Shown here piece by piece: positions 40,630 through 53,423 of a stretch of 64,000 nucleotides of DNA. The DNA lies in NCBI GenBank assembly GCA_033439255.1, contig CM065890.1, forward strand, positions 434,001 through 498,000, read 5' to 3'. Source of the DNA: Hericium rajendrae (taxonomy: Eukaryota > Basidiomycota > Agaricomycetes > Russulales > Hericiaceae). The notes beneath the pieces were generated by a model. It saw nothing but the letters and a program-made list of their open reading frames with translations. It made no database searches and was not told the origin of the DNA. The translations under genes were made by a program, and so were the position numbers. Each line of letters starts with the position of its first letter. The first letter of the stretch is position 1.

Positions 40630-42483
40630 TCATGACGGAACCCACTCCAGCTCTATCTCTCGCCTCATCTCCTCGGCCCATTCTTCTTTCATATAGCAAG
40701 ACGTCATGACCAACTTCGGAATCCTCCCCAGTGCAGCCTTGCGTTTCTTCAATGCCTCCAGCAGGGGAATGTATTCGCATTTCCCGGGTTTCGCCGTCCG
40801 TGACTTGGTGTGTGGCGGGCCAAAGTCGAAATCCTTGAGCGTGAGCTCGCACAGGTGCTGTAGGAGGGCGGTGTTCACGGAAAGTTTCCTGCCGGGGGTG
40901 TGAGACGCAAGAACCATCGCAATGCGCTTCCCTGTGGACTTGCAGACCGTGAGCGACTCGAGCAACGGGAAACCCGTGAACAGGTCGACGAGCTGCGGGC
41001 GGTTCCACTCCGCGACAGGCTGCAGTTGGCAGTGCAGCCAGGATACGGCATCGACGGAGAGCGCGCTGCAAACCCGCTGCAGCGCGCACGGTATGCCCGC
41101 ATTCTGACCTGTCCCGCCGAGGCCGCTGAACTCAAAGTCCAGAGCTGCGTTAGCTTCGGATTCCTTGGAAGGAACTGATGGCCATGCTTTGACTTTAATG
41201 GATATATCGTGACTATTGTGACTGCCAACATCGCATGAGATGCTGAGGCCTTGGGCCGGAGTCGACGCTGCTTGCAGATGGCGGCGCAATTGCGGTACGA
41301 GCAGGAGGTATAACTCGTCAAAAGGGGAGCGGTACGCCTTGATTTTGACTCTTGTAATCGCTGGGATATGCAGGTGTTCCATAAAGAGGGCAATTTCTGC
41401 AGTTCCATCGTCTACCTCGAGTTCTTCTAGATGGGGCAGGGTGAGAGCGTAGTCACAGGTGAATACGCCAGCCTTGCAAGGGGGCAGAGACATTCTCAGT
41501 TTCAATGTTCTGAGGGTAGTCATCTGCTGGAGGGTAGAAAAGGTTTGATTGTAGGGTAGACAGCGTTCCGAGTTGTGAAAGTTGTCGTAGAATTTCTCAT
41601 CGGAGGGATGAACCTGCATATCCAGATATTCAACTCCAGAGATCACTTTGAGGCAAACGGCTGAAGGCAGAAACAAATTAAGCAGACCAATTCGGCGAAG
41701 GCGGGGCGCATAGCGACCGAATATTTCGTCGGGAATCGGCTTCTTCATTCCGGCCGGCTGTTCCAACTTGAATGACTCCAATACAGGAGCACGGTCAACA
41801 AGTGCTTCAATCACGGAGGACAGATCACCCCCGTAGTCACTGCGCAAAGCAAGATGGCGGATATGATGAAGATGCTTTGCAAGAAGGTGAATGAAGTCGG
41901 GGGATTTGTATAATCTGGATTGCGAATGGATGGATGCAGGCGCCAGCTTCGAGCGGTTCAAAGTCTCCTCTATCCAGCGGAAAGGAAGGTCGCAAGCAAT
42001 GTTGCTTCCCCAGAGGCGCGGATCCTGCAACGCGGCATCGCGCCAGTAGTGACAGACGTATGTCACCTTCATCCATCCAGGTTCCCATTGCTGCCACAGA
42101 TCCGAAGCTCCGTATCGCATGCGATTGGAGTAAAGAGATGGAGCTTCTTGCACGGAACAGAACCAGAAGATACGCGTGAGGACTTCTGGAGGAAGTCGAC
42201 GAATTGCAGCTTGTGTGTTGCGCATGGATTTCATGGTGGTGATGGCCGCGTACATGGCCGTGAGTTCAGCGTCAATGGCTTCCTGGAAAGCGTTGGCCGC
42301 TTCTGGGCCTTGATGATAGAAGCCGGTCTCTAACATGGCAATCCGAGGCCGGACGGCATCGGACCAGTAGTTGTCTGCGTTACTGAATGGTAATCAAGAG
42401 TTAACAACCTAAGACTCGACCGATACAATGCGCGCCACAAACCTCGGATCTCTGTTAGTTTCGTTGGGCGCGATGGAAGCCAT
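40630..42483 (-). CDS. F-box protein 2
   Basis: Exon 1 is 42483-42443 and exon 2 is 42382-40630, with a 60-nt intron GTTTGT..CAG; phase agrees and gives 597 aa. Start MASIAPNETN, then SNADNYWSDAVRPRIAM. F-box RRLPPEVLTRIFWFC and WMKVTYVCHYWRDAAL, then leucine-rich strands (LRRIGLLNLFLP, LRTLKLRMSLPP, LEELEVDDG) and the conserved C-terminal block KSRTAKPGKCEY. Convergent with F-box 1, about 280 bp between stops. Predicted SCF substrate adaptor; substrate unknown. Confidence 0.9.
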
Positions 42484-43814
42484 TGGCTGAGAAGACGCGA
42501 CTTGAACGTCGAACATTGATGGAGACAGTTTATATCGAAGAAGTACCGATGCTGGCTCGTTGGAAGGTTGAGAGGGACAAGATTTCATAAACAATAATTC
42601 TATGGCGATGACGGTCGAAACGAACGAGCGACTAGCCGAGGAGACCACAGCGTGACCAATTGTTCACCCGTTTGGCTAATCCCCTTGCTTGCAAGGGCTC
42701 TGGCACCACTGGAATTGAGGCGATGCCGGTCGTCCGCACTGTTCGGCACAACGGGCCAATATAATGCCGCTCTGACCTTCATCACGCTGTGACGCCTCCG
42801 TCTGCTTCAACTTGATACTTACAATCTTCGCAAGTCTGACTCTCGATCGGTCCAGCACTGACGACTGACATGGACACGCAGCAGCAGCTCTCATCGGCTG
42901 AGCCCTTGCTTGCTAGGGGAGTCCGATGTGCGGGTGTAGATACAGTAGAGTGAGCTGTAATGTGCATAGACGTCTCAATTCGGCCTCAGATTGGTGTTAG
43001 CTATCGGTTAGTTGTCGGAGAATAATTTGTAGAGTTGTTTGTTTCCTTCTCATGCTGCGCAAAATTGCATACATGCATAGGTAGATACGTTGGCCTCGAA
43101 TAAAAATCATTATCACCATCAAACCTGGACGGAATCTTTACATTTTCGACGACTCCGAATATCGAGCATTGCGGAAGTTTTCTAAGACAACAAATGCAAT
43201 ATTCGTTGACAAAACGTTATGAACGGCCTTTATCAAAAAAAGTTAACGTTGCGCACACCATTTGAGCTCTCTACAGCAACTTTTCGGAGGGGTGGTCGAC
43301 AGTGGTCGACTCAACATATTGGGCGCATCGCTTACCATATTCGGAACAACGAGCGATCGTCTGTGCGCTTGACATACAGTACTGTACGTTGCGAGATTCC
43401 TCGGAGTGTAGTACATTCCATCTGGTTTTCATGGAATTTTCAACACCACTACAACGAAAACTGTACGTTCAAACGGTTCCAGACCGAACCGCGGGATCTC
43501 TCAGCAAGCAAGGGCTCAGCCGACGCGAGGCGGCGCTTCCAGTCGATAGATTGCTCAAATAAGTGGCTCGACTCCGAACCATGTCTTCCTCCCCTCCTCC
43601 TTTCCACCACTAGCTTCACTTGGATCACTTGTACAATACCCATCTCTCTTCGGGAGCTCAATCCCATCAAAAGCTGCTTCTTAGACCCGCCTTTCACGTC
43701 TTTCATTTCGGTAAACCAACAACATAATGTACGGAACATAGTTGAGTGACAAGCCAACACACGCCCCTGCACCAAGATCAAGGCGCAACGTGCAACAGTC
43801 CCGTATTCTACAGG
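42484..43814. other. Intergenic region with a 21-bp perfect inverted repeat
   Basis: It holds the promoter of F-box 2 and the 3' flank of SEC24. TCGGCTGAGCCCTTGCTTGC plus T (42894-42914) recurs inverted at 43503-43523. A related palindrome CCCTTGCTTGCAAGGG lies at 42682-42697. A 176-codon frame (43219-43749) has no protein-like features and I do not call it. Confidence 0.5.
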
Positions 43815-46800
43815 TCACCACGGCGCGCGAATGCTAAAGCCGCCCGAGCCCAGCGAGGAGCCGCTCTGGATCTGCAGACATGCGAAACCGTTATCAGCCC
43901 GCCGAATGAAACAAGAATGAAGCGAAAGACGCACCGCAGACGCGATTTGCTTGTGTACCAACGATAGATCTGCGAAAGACGCTTGTCATCATGCAAGGGA
44001 GTTCAAGTGAGAGAAGGGACGCACAGTCGATATAGGACAGCGCGGCGTTATTGGTATCCTCGACGAGCATGTCACTGAACTCGATCTCCGCGGCATCGAG
44101 ATTCTGCCGCGCGACGCGCAGGCGCAGCCGGCGCCCACCGCGCTCGGCCTCGCGGTGCGCGAGGATATTGCGGATCTGCGCCGACAGGCGCGTGTCCAAG
44201 CGTGGCAGGCGGGACTGCCGGTGCCATTCCCATTAGTTCCACTACCGCAAAACGACGAAAATAAGGCCGCACCATCTGCGGGTCGACATCGACGATGTCG
44301 TCGACGCCGAAGACGTCCTGGAGCAGATGTGGCGACACGCTCTGCCCGACCCAGAGCACCTGCATCTCCTCGTTATCTGTGCAGCTCAGCTCAGCACGTA
44401 CTCGCCCGTATCAGCTACACATGAACACGCACCAACGAGGTATATCCCGCCCGCCTCCATGAACTTGTAGCTCCCGCGCATCAGCGACGGCATCTCAATA
44501 ACGCCCGTCTTCGGATCAGGCAGCGCAATCGTGTCGTCGAGGTCGTGGATCGCGAGCAGGCGCGGATAGAGGTGGTACATCGTGTGGCGCACGGGCGCGC
44601 AGAGCAGGCGGTGCGCAGTATATGCGCGGACGTCCTGCGAGACGCTGCGTGCTGCGGGTCCACAGTCACCTCCAGCCTCAAGAGCTAGTTCAAGACGCTC
44701 GCAACGCACCTTTGAGCGGCTTGCTTTTGTGCATGCCAAGCGTGTACATGGGCAGCGAGCGGAACGCCTCGGGGATGATGAGCTGCAGCCGACATCAGTA
44801 GCGATCCGGGACAGGCGGACGAACGACCTACCTGTGTTGCGGCAGTCGACGCGGCACAGTTCCGGCGGTACGCGTACAGGATCGCTGCACACGTCTCCGT
44901 CAGCTCGTCGCGGATCACGGACGCTTTGTGCGTCGTGACCCTCTCCAGTGCTGCATCACAGCACGCACATAAGCACCCACTAGCTTGCCACAGGAGACAG
45001 CTCACGCACCATGCCGAGTCAGGCCCGCAAGCACGGCTTCCATGTCTGCGTAGCGGAACACGCTCCCCGCCAGCTCGACGACCTGCACGGCCGTATTATG
45101 CACGCGCACGCGCCGCTGGCCCGCGGGCGTCGTATGCAGCACGGCAGACTGCAGGTACGCGCGGGCGGGCGCGGTCGTCGGGAGCGTCGACGTGTGCTTG
45201 AGCGTCAACGCGAACGTGCTGCTCGTGTTGAGCACGCCCGCGGCGTACGTGTCGCCCGTGGAGAGGAACGCGCCGTACGCCTGCGAGACGCGGAGACCGC
45301 TCGACGTGCGCAGGCGCAGGTCGCAGTTGTAGCCCGCCGTGCGCGTGACGAGCCACTGCAGCTGCGACGCGAGCACGGGCGCGTCGTGCGCGGGGTTGAA
45401 GCGCGGGTGGAAGAAGAGCGAGCCGCCCGTGATCGTCGTCGGCAGACCTGCGGTGCATTCTCAGGAATCCGTGCAGGCTGAGTCGCGTGGGGGCAAGACT
45501 CACTGATTGAGCTGATGCCGGCTTCCTCAGACACACCGAGGAACATGCTCACGCCGACGCCGCACTCTGCCATCTCCTCGCCAACGCTGCGCCATGTCCC
45601 GTCTGGGTCCAGTGGCGTGAGGGGCTGGTCCGGCTCGTTCGAGGAGGAAGATAAGGAGGGCGAGAAGGGCAGGGCGCCAGGGCCGAGCGCAGGGCGTGTC
45701 GCTTGGAAGACGACAAGATGGCCGCCGAGACGGGACTGCTGTCCCATTAACACTTCTTCTGAAGAGTATGGGAATGCACGTACAAGAGCAGCGAGTGCCG
45801 CGCGCATGACGGAGCCCAGGCATGTCTGCGCGGCGAGCGTGCCTTGATGGCGTGCGGGAATGGACTGCAGGAGAGGCTCCAGGATGGGGCTGGGGAGTGG
45901 GTAGGCTTGGGATTAAATTCAGGACGGCGGCGGCGAGGAATGCGGAGCGGTCAGAAGAAGCAGGGGAGGCACTTACCGTGATTCGAAGGGGTTAGCGAAA
46001 AGGCCGACGTGGAGGGGGATAAATGGCTCGTCGATGTCCGACACTATGAGTATATTTGCTGACGGTAGATTGGGCTGCAAGAGGCCCTGTTGATTTATCT
46101 GGTGAGGATTGAGGAACGACGCACTGATAGATCATGGAATTGCAAGGAACTGTCGAACGTGATGAGCCCGAAGCTGCTTTCATTCGGAAATCTGGGCGGT
46201 ATTGCGTTGCCTTCCTCATCTATGCCGCCATAGAGAATGCGCAGAAGCGCGTCGCAGGACGAGCGAAGGAAGCCAGATGTGACAGACGTCTGGGACACGT
46301 CCAGCGCAAAGAGATGCGGGAGGGGAGTCGGTGGCCGGGCATCTGGCGGGGTTTCTGGGGAAACGGATGGAGAGGAAGAGGAGGGCAAGAGCGGGGGAGC
46401 GGGAGGCGAGACGTAGGAGGGGGCAAGCCGGGCGGGTGGATGGCGAGCCCAGTAGGCGGGCGCGTCTGTGACAACAAAGTCGATTGTACCCCTTTGGAGC
46501 TCGGGACGGTTTGGGTGGTCTAGTCGAAGCAGATGTGCGTCCAATGGCGAGTAATATGTCGCACCGACTGCTCGGCGCGTTATTTTCCGTCAATTAAAGA
46601 GTAGAAATAGCGTACGCACCTGAAGTTTCATGGCCACAGAGATTACATTTCCATCTTTGCCCTTCTGCCGTCCATGTACACCACGGGTTGATATATCCCT
46701 TGCACTGCTCGCACCGCGGAGGCCCATCTGGGCCGAAATCGATGATCGGGACCGGTTCTTCACGCAGGTCGGGTTCTGCAAACGGTTGGATGATAACATA

Positions 46801-47156
46801 CAACGGAATATCCAGTTCCTCGGCCAGTCGCGATGAATTTGGGAGTGCCCATGTCGAGAGCCGAACGAACCTGGGGGAAGAGTTGCCCTGGTCGATCGCA
46901 AAGTAGTCAGTGGTCGAGAGCGGAGCGTGGTTGTCGGGCAGGGTCATGAACGGCTGTGATTCCCATTGCGTACGATCGTGCTCGATAGCATCGACAGGCG
47001 AAGGCACTTGGTGTGGTTCTATGTGCGTTCGAAACCCTGCCTTGACGTCAGTCGATGAAGAGATGTGGGATCGGCGTAATTACCCTTCAGAGCTTCGCCT
47101 GCGCTGTGCGGCGGCTGGGGTATGTGCGCTCGCGCATTCGCGCCATGGGCGTACAT
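43815..47156 (-). CDS. SEC24: COPII coat protein SEC24, 13 exons
   Basis: Exons: 47156-47084, 47018-46620, 46567-46125, 46086-45977, 45889-45504, 45447-45010, 44950-44832, 44782-44710, 44651-44433, 44376-44273, 44214-44025, 43969-43935, 43871-43815. All phases agree and give 881 aa. Sec24 selects cargo on the inner COPII coat at ER exit sites together with Sec23. Order: short N-terminus; zinc finger [19 protein letters not shown] (exon 2); vWA-like trunk ([15 protein letters not shown], later [17 protein letters not shown]); beta-sandwich ([11 protein letters not shown]); helical domain (YAYRRNCA); gelsolin domain ([20 protein letters not shown]); C-terminus [12 protein letters not shown]. 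Donors are often GTGCGT. Intron 3, at 38 nt, is very short, and its boundaries are the least certain. Its 3' half was copied to 53548-59781. Confidence 0.93.
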
Positions 47157-47290
47157 TCCGGCCAGAAGCTTTCCAACCGCGTCTGTCCTGAAGGCCGTCT
47201 TTCGAGTCTTGAAAGCAGAATAGATGGTAGAACGTGACAGAGACACGTACGTGCGCCTTTCTTTGGTCGACCAAACAACGCGGCGATATC

Positions 47291-49710
47291 ATGGGCGCCA
47301 AATCGCGTACGGCGTCGTCCAGATCTCCGTCAATTGACTTCTCTAGCGATGTTTCGTTACCTCTTCTTCGTCTTGCCTTCTCCCCTCATGGTACGTGTGT
47401 CCCGAGCATGGAATCACTGTACGGCCGGTACAGCGCCAGCAGCGTCGATAGCACGGCCATAGCGTTGTCATCACCTGATGCCACCCACGCTATCGACAAG
47501 CCTGATAGCACCCTCGACAACCTTCTCGACTGCGCAGTCGCCGTGACCGATGCGCAGTGCGCCGTCGTCGTCGAGAAGGTTGAAGCGCAGCTGCGTGCCT
47601 TCGAAGAACACCTCGCGCTCTATCAGGAAGACGCGGCGCGAGCCTATGACGAGCTGGCCCAGGAGCATGCAGAGTCTTGCGCAGCCCTTCGTGCTTTTGA
47701 ACGGGAAGCCTTCGTGCGCCTTAGGTCGAGAGTCGATGCTGCGGTGTCGACCATAGACCTGGCCATTGCGAAAGTCGACGCGTCGACGTCGACATCTGAT
47801 CTGCATGCAGATGCTTCCCAGTCATCTGCTTTGGATGCCTGCAGCACCGCAGGTGAGTGATCCTTCTCATCTGCGGCATCTTCATATCTGAGATCGACTT
47901 CACTCAGACTTTCCCCGTTCTTCCGATCTTGTCCCACAAACTCCTCTACATACTACACCTCCCGCAGACGACGACATACCCTTCCTAGAATTCCCGTCTC
48001 GCTCTCCCTCGCATATCCCCTCTGACTTCGCAGCCCAGCTAAAAGACAAAGACGACCAGATCCGCATTCTCCAAACCATGGTGAACGATGCCGTAGTCAA
48101 CAACGTGAACATGCACGCCTACGCCGCCCTCCCCGGTTTCCACGACCCTGGTCCCTCCGAGCCCCATACAGTTGACCCCGCCCTCCTCGCTGCGCCAAGC
48201 GCGCACGAGATCGCCGCGCTCCAGGAGGCATTGCGCGCCAAAGAGGAAGCGCTCAATGCGAGTGCGGCGGACGTCGAGAGCCTCCGACGCGCACTGGGTG
48301 AGAAGGACCAGGAGATCGACACGCTGGAGAAGCGATGCCGGCGGTACCAGAGCAAGTTCGTCAAGACGCGCAAGGAGTTCTCGTCGGCCGCAGCTGCGGC
48401 CGCGGCGACTGAGCAGCCTGAGCCTGGTCCTCACACGGCCGAAGTAAGTGCGGGCATGCCATCTGGCCGAGACGTCGTGCAGGAGAAGGACAGCGGGTAC
48501 GGCGCGTCCAGCGAGACGGCCTCGCGCTCGCCATCTCAGTACACCAATGAGCTCGTAACGCGAAGCGGACGCGTGCGGAAAGCATCTGAGAAAGCTCGCC
48601 AAGCAGCATCCGCATCAACAAGCGCACAGTGCAGCACTTCTGCTGGTCTCTCCGGTTCGTTTTCTCGTATCTTATGGTGGATCTGCATTGACGACAGGAC
48701 TCACTGTCTTCCACAGCGGCAGCCGCGCCCGCAGAAACGCACAGTGCGCCCTCGTCCACCGCCCGCCCGCGTCCCCGGCCCGTCTCCAAACCCACGCCTA
48801 CCCAACCTCCAACCCCGTCTCCGCAGCTTCCGACGCCCATCTCGCCCACAACGACCCTCAGCTCCGCCGACCTCTCGCGCGCGCCTACCGCAGCCCCCGC
48901 GCGGCGCGTCCCGCCGCCGCCGCAGGTGATACGGCTCCGCAAGCGGGAGGAAATCCGGAGGAACGGCGCGAAGAAGCCGAAGTATAACTTTGGGCCCCCT
49001 GCATCTACGTCTGGGTCTGCGCCGGTGGCCTCTGCTTCTGCACCAGCGCCCGTACCATCCTCTTCTTCAATTCCTGCATCTGCACCCGTGAACGTCTCTG
49101 CCTCTGCGCCTGCGCCCGCACATGTCTCTGCATCTGCGCCTGCGCCCGTTTCGAATGGGAAGGGCAAGGCGCGAGCAGCGGGCGGCCGCGCGAAGAAGCC
49201 ACGTCGCGGTGCTGCCGCGCCTGTCGTGTCCGCCGATTCCACGCCCGCGCCTGCCTTGCCAGACAGCGGCGCGCACGGCGGCGGCGGGAAGACGTGGGCG
49301 CGGGACGTGATCGTCATCTCCTCCGACTCGGAGGACGAGACGCGCGTGATCGTCGACGGCCTCGGGAAGGGCACGGGGCGCGTCAGCCGGCCGCGCCGCC
49401 CGCCTACGACGGACGAGGACAAGGGCGATGACATTACGGATACGATATCTCTCGTTGACTCGGATGATATGCCGCTGGGCGAACCTGAAGGTATGTCTGG
49501 GGCGTGGTTTGTGGTATGATTGAGGGCTGATAGGTATGGGTTGTAGGGGCGCCGAAGAAGCTGAAGCGGCGGAGGGCGGCGACGACGACGACGTCGGCGC
49601 CGGTTGCGCGCGCGCGGACGCCGGGTCCTGTGGTGCCGCCTCAGAAACGGGTGCGTCTTATGATGTCGACGGGAGGTGCGAAGAAGCGCAAGGGACCGGG
49701 GCGCAAGTGA
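47291..49710 (+). CDS. Proline-rich coiled-coil nuclear-type protein, four exons
   Basis: Exons 47291-47852, 47968-48654, 48717-49490 and 49547-49710; phases agree, 728 aa. ATG 47408 (689 aa) is an alternative start. Two helical, coiled-coil-like parts occur: AVVVEKVEAQLRAFEEHL near residue 95 and LQEALRAKEEALNASAADV, then LEKRCRRYQSKFVKTRKEF. The C-terminal half is Pro/Ser/Ala-rich with basic clusters (KKLKRRR, KKRKGPGRK), an RLRKREEIRRN motif, and an acidic DVIVISSDSEDE that resembles a SUMO-interaction motif. Probably nuclear, maybe chromatin-linked; no family recognised. It is divergent from SEC24, 134 bp between ATGs, so the two likely share a promoter. Confidence 0.8.
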
Positions 49711-50115
49711 GGCTTGCGTGCGAGGTGGGCTGTTGATCTGACACGGATGCCCGACTTTGCGCGGGCCTGTATCTCACGACGAGCATTGATTCATGTTTTT
49801 TTCTTGGTATATCCTCATTTCTATTTATTGACACCCAGTCTTGCTTTGACTCGATACTGAACACACTTACTATTTGACCTCGCATTCTCAGCATGTATAT
49901 CGCGTACTTACCTTATGTTCGTCAGACTCGTGCAACACCGTTATCACCATTGATAACTAGTCCGCCGTGCTCTGGCAGTCTCACAATCTACCAAGATAGT
50001 CCGAGTAATCGCCGTCGGGGTCTCTCACTGGCGTGATGAAGCGTCGAATCGGACATCTCAATCCTCATATAAAAGGAACGAACATCCCAGGTGCGCAGAA
50101 GCAAGATCCGCAAGC
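49711..50115. other. Intergenic region
   Basis: No gene or RNA. It must contain the promoter of the hydrolase at 50116; a CATATAAAAGG motif lies near 50066. Confidence 0.4.
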
Positions 50116-51315
50116 ATGCCTGTCGCTCCAGTTGATGACAAGGGCATTCAGCTGTACTATGTGGACACTGGGCCCCTCGAAGGCAACTACCTAACTGTAG
50201 TGCTGCTTCACGGGACAGCGTTTCACGGCGGTCTGTCTTCATCGAATACTATTGTACCTCCTACTCACTCTAATCTTGTCGAACAGCCATATTCCACCGT
50301 ATGCTGCCCTTCGCCGCCGCGAGTGGTCTGCGTCTTGTGCTTGTGAATCGCCGCGATTATCCCGGCTCAACGCATCTCACGGACGAGGACCTTGCTGCGT
50401 TAGCCAGTCCCGACGAGGAGACGCGCGCAGAGTATTTTCGCCGGCGCGGCCTGGAGCTCGGCGAATTTCTAGCGTGGTACGTGGAGCACGAGCAGATCCC
50501 GCCATATACCGTCGCGAAGGATGGAAAAGAGGGAGGTGGCATCGTCTTGCTGGGTTGGTCGTCCGCGACGACGTATGTGCTCAGTCTCCTGGCCTGGCCG
50601 GACCGCATTCCAGAGAAGACGCAGCGTGTACTGGAGCCGTATTTCCGCGCCGTCTGTGCACTTGGTGAGTGTCGAACCTCGTAAAACCTAAGCGGAACTG
50701 AAGTGCCGGGAATCAGATCCTGGACAGTGGACGTTCGGTATTCCTGATCCTCCTGGGATTGAGCGACCACACCGAGACGGGTCTGTCGATCCTGTGGCGC
50801 GCGTCTTTCAGCCCTGGGTCTCGGGTTATTACGCCCATCCAGACATCACATCTGGAGACATCGCCACGCTATCACAGCATCGCGTAGAGGATCCTCCGGC
50901 CTCCTTTGACACCATGACCCCGGAAGAGAAGGACAACGTGGTCCAGACGGACGCGACGACTCGGTCAGAAACATTAGTGGCAACTACGCCGCCAGCAATA
51001 TATTACGCGCAAATCTCGCGCGCGCTAGACAAGAGTACGGCACATCTTTGGCCGAGGTGCAAGTTTAAATTGCTCTGGTGCGAGCAGAGTCTGTGGGAGA
51101 TGGTATCGGCTTCTTGGGAAGTCAAGAAGTTGTATGCCGCGAAAAAGGCCAGAGGAGAGGCGGGCAGAGAGATGATATCGGTTTCTTTGCCTTCTGCAAA
51201 TCACTTTGTGAGTAAACGCAGTTTATGAACATCCAGCAGCCTGCTTACCCTGCTCATCAAGGTTCATTGGGATAAGCCTGAGGAGACATGCAAGTGGTTT
51301 GCGTCTGCACTTTGA
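50116..51315 (+). CDS. Alpha/beta hydrolase, four exons
   Basis: Exons 50116-50230, 50287-50664, 50717-51207 and 51262-51315, introns 52-56 nt; phases agree and give 345 aa. The fold is recognisable: VVLLHGTAFHG (oxyanion-hole HG motif) near residue 30, NRRDYPGST near 65, and the nucleophile elbow GIVLLGWSSAT near 130, where GWSSA corresponds to GxSxG with Trp before the Ser. The terminal LPSANHFVHWDKPEET supplies the expected catalytic His. No signal peptide, so cytosolic. Substrate unknown; the family includes esterases and epoxide hydrolases. A TATAAAAGG box about 45 bp upstream fits the start. Confidence 0.88.
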
Positions 51316-51751
51316 TGATTGGAAATGTACAGTGCGCAAATGGATAAGAATTTTAAGAAATCCCTGATGAATCTGTGGTATCATCTCCTCGGCATTGTTC
51401 AGGTTTTCTTGGGCGAACGTCGTTAGCTGCGCCTGATGAAACATCGGTGACTCAGGAATAATCACATCTTCTGGAGATTTATCGGTCATCCAGTCCAAGG
51501 ACAGGTGCAGATTCTGATCAGAGTAGAAGGCGAAAGGTGGTCCGGCGGACGTTGCCGGACACTTCCCCCTGGTCCCGGACTGCTGCCTTGCCTCTGCTCC
51601 AAGACGACAACGCGACCCTCATCATTTCTGCAAGCAACACTCCGGTGAGATCCTTCAATTCCCAATTTCCCAAGGTAGACCTCAAAATGAAGTATGCCTT
51701 CTCGTGTCGCAGTGATCGAACTTCGTGGACCAGGTTATCGGCAGTGAGCAA
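51223..51751 (-). other. Two open frames, possible decayed or unknown minus-strand gene
   Basis: Frames 51751-51518 (HEKAYFILRSTLGNWELKDL) and 51498-51223 (SPMFHQAQLTTFAQENLNNA) are protein-like and join if the reading frame shifts near 51530 (RRTT to FAFYSDQNLHLSL). The 3' part overlaps the last hydrolase exon on the other strand. No family recognised; it might be a remnant. Confidence 0.3.
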
Positions 51752-51905
51752 AACTTAGGTCGATATTGTGCGCATACATTCGATCTTTTGATCTGCGGAA
51801 GGCCTGATTCTCGACACGTTTCTTTCAGCGTTTTTCTCGTTGCAGCTCTCAAACCCAACCAACCTCTCAGGACCTCAGGTCTCTTCTTCGCCGGCAACAG
51901 TCATC

Positions 51906-53084
51906 ATGTCCGTATCAGTGTTGTGTTACAACTGTCAGCAACCTCCCGCCACTGTCAAACGGTGCGGCGGATGCGGGAAAGCGCGGTACTGCAATTCCGC
52001 ATGCCAGAAGAAGCACTGGGTAGAACATATCTTTGACTGCACGCCGCGCAGGCCCATCACCACCGCCGACCATCTCGCCCTCGCCGTCCGTAAGTTTTCC
52101 TTCCCGAAGGACCGCCAGGCATGCCACGATTACGGCCTGAGGAATTCTCTCAGCACAGAAGAAAAGAGCCTCGCTCTCTGCCTTTGGAGTCTTCTGCTCC
52201 TCGATCTGCAGATCAGCCCAAAGACGGTCCACCAGTGGAGGGTCAGCGGTGTTCTTGTCCAGGAGATCCACCGCGCTTTCTCTGCAGACCCCAAGCTTCG
52301 CACCTGCGAGGAGTACGCTTGGTTCTCAGAGAATCAGCATCTCTTTGACGGCACCCAACCATCTCCAGCCCAGGCGAAAGATGCAGAAGAGAAGTACCTC
52401 GACAAGATGTTCGGCACTGCCTGGGTCTTTACCGGTGGATCGGCACAAGACACGCGCGAAGAAATACAAGCCAAAATCAAACGGCTTCCCGGCGACCTGA
52501 AACAATGCTATGTTCTGTATTGCATAGTGCTTAGTGACCTCGTTCCCGAACCCGTTGGCGACGTCCGCACATGGATGACCTTCGGCTTCTGCGCATACCC
52601 TCTGAAAGACCCGACAGACTTGACTTTCCTCTATAAGCGACTTATCAAGCAATGTACCTTCGAGGAATTCTGTAGGGCCTATCTCACGTCGTCGCTCACC
52701 AACCTCTTTCGATCCAATGGGATAACCCTTGATCATTGCGTAGAAGACGTCCTCTGCGGCTCGCCTGGGCAGTTCAAAACGGTCTGGGAACTGAAACGGT
52801 ACATCTCTGAATTCTTGAACCAGGCAAAGAGGAAAGGACGAGGCTTGATACCCAGCGTGGCTATCGACTACGGGTTCATCAACTGCCGAGACGAAGAGGA
52901 GATGCTCGAACTGAGGGAGGTGTACAGGTTGTTCTTCTGGCATCAAGATGCAGATCCTCTGCAGCTTCATGCTGCTTGCATGTCTGGGGAGCTCTATGAG
53001 CATCTCAAAAGCCTCATAAAGCTATCCCCGAAGAGCAAATTCATTCGGTTGTTGAAAAATCCTTACTCTCCTCGTCGTTCGTAA
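51906..53084 (+). CDS. MYND zinc-finger protein 1
   Basis: Single exon, 392 aa from ATG 51906. The N-terminal MYND finger has CYNCQQPPATVKRCGGC, then ARYCNSACQKKHWVEHIFDC with the usual Cys/His ligands. MYND fingers bind proline-rich partners. The remaining 340 residues form a conserved basidiomycete-type region (RRPITTADHLALAV, FEEFCRAYLTSSLTNLFRSNG, SVAIDYGFINCRDEEE) shared with MYND gene 2 at about half identity by eye. No SET domain visible. Function unknown; such genes are commonly amplified in Agaricomycetes. Confidence 0.88.
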   Translation: MSVSVLCYNCQQPPATVKRCGGCGKARYCNSACQKKHWVEHIFDCTPRRPITTADHLALAVRKFSFPKDRQACHDYGLRNSLSTEEKSLALCLWSLLLLDLQISPKTVHQWRVSGVLVQEIHRAFSADPKLRTCEEYAWFSENQHLFDGTQPSPAQAKDAEEKYLDKMFGTAWVFTGGSAQDTREEIQAKIKRLPGDLKQCYVLYCIVLSDLVPEPVGDVRTWMTFGFCAYPLKDPTDLTFLYKRLIKQCTFEEFCRAYLTSSLTNLFRSNGITLDHCVEDVLCGSPGQFKTVWELKRYISEFLNQAKRKGRGLIPSVAIDYGFINCRDEEEMLELREVYRLFFWHQDADPLQLHAACMSGELYEHLKSLIKLSPKSKFIRLLKNPYSPRRS

Positions 53085-53423
53085 AGTGAGTTTGTCTTCG
53101 CGCTCCGCATGTCGATGCACGACTTATAAGCCCATCTTCAGCTTCCGTAGAGCGTCTTATGAGCATCCGACGATAATCAACTTTTCTCATCCACTTATCA
53201 CCCTTCCTGTAACCTTTATCAGTAAAGTACTGCTACTTACACGCAGATAACGCAGAATTTCTACGAAATACTAAGTACTCTACTCTTACTCATTAAAAGA
53301 AGCAGTTTCGCCATCTTATATCCCTCTAGATCCTTATATATCTTGACAAACGGATACACCGACATCGTATCTATTTGGTCCATACTTGATATTCGCCGTC
53401 CGTTCAATGTTGACCGTGCTGCT
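53085..53423. other. Intergenic region
   Basis: 3' flank of MYND 1; nothing recognisable. Confidence 0.4.

Noticed and set aside
43219-43749. 176-codon plus-strand frame as a gene
   Set aside because: No domain, unusual composition, no paralogue and no splice context; it overlaps the inverted repeat.
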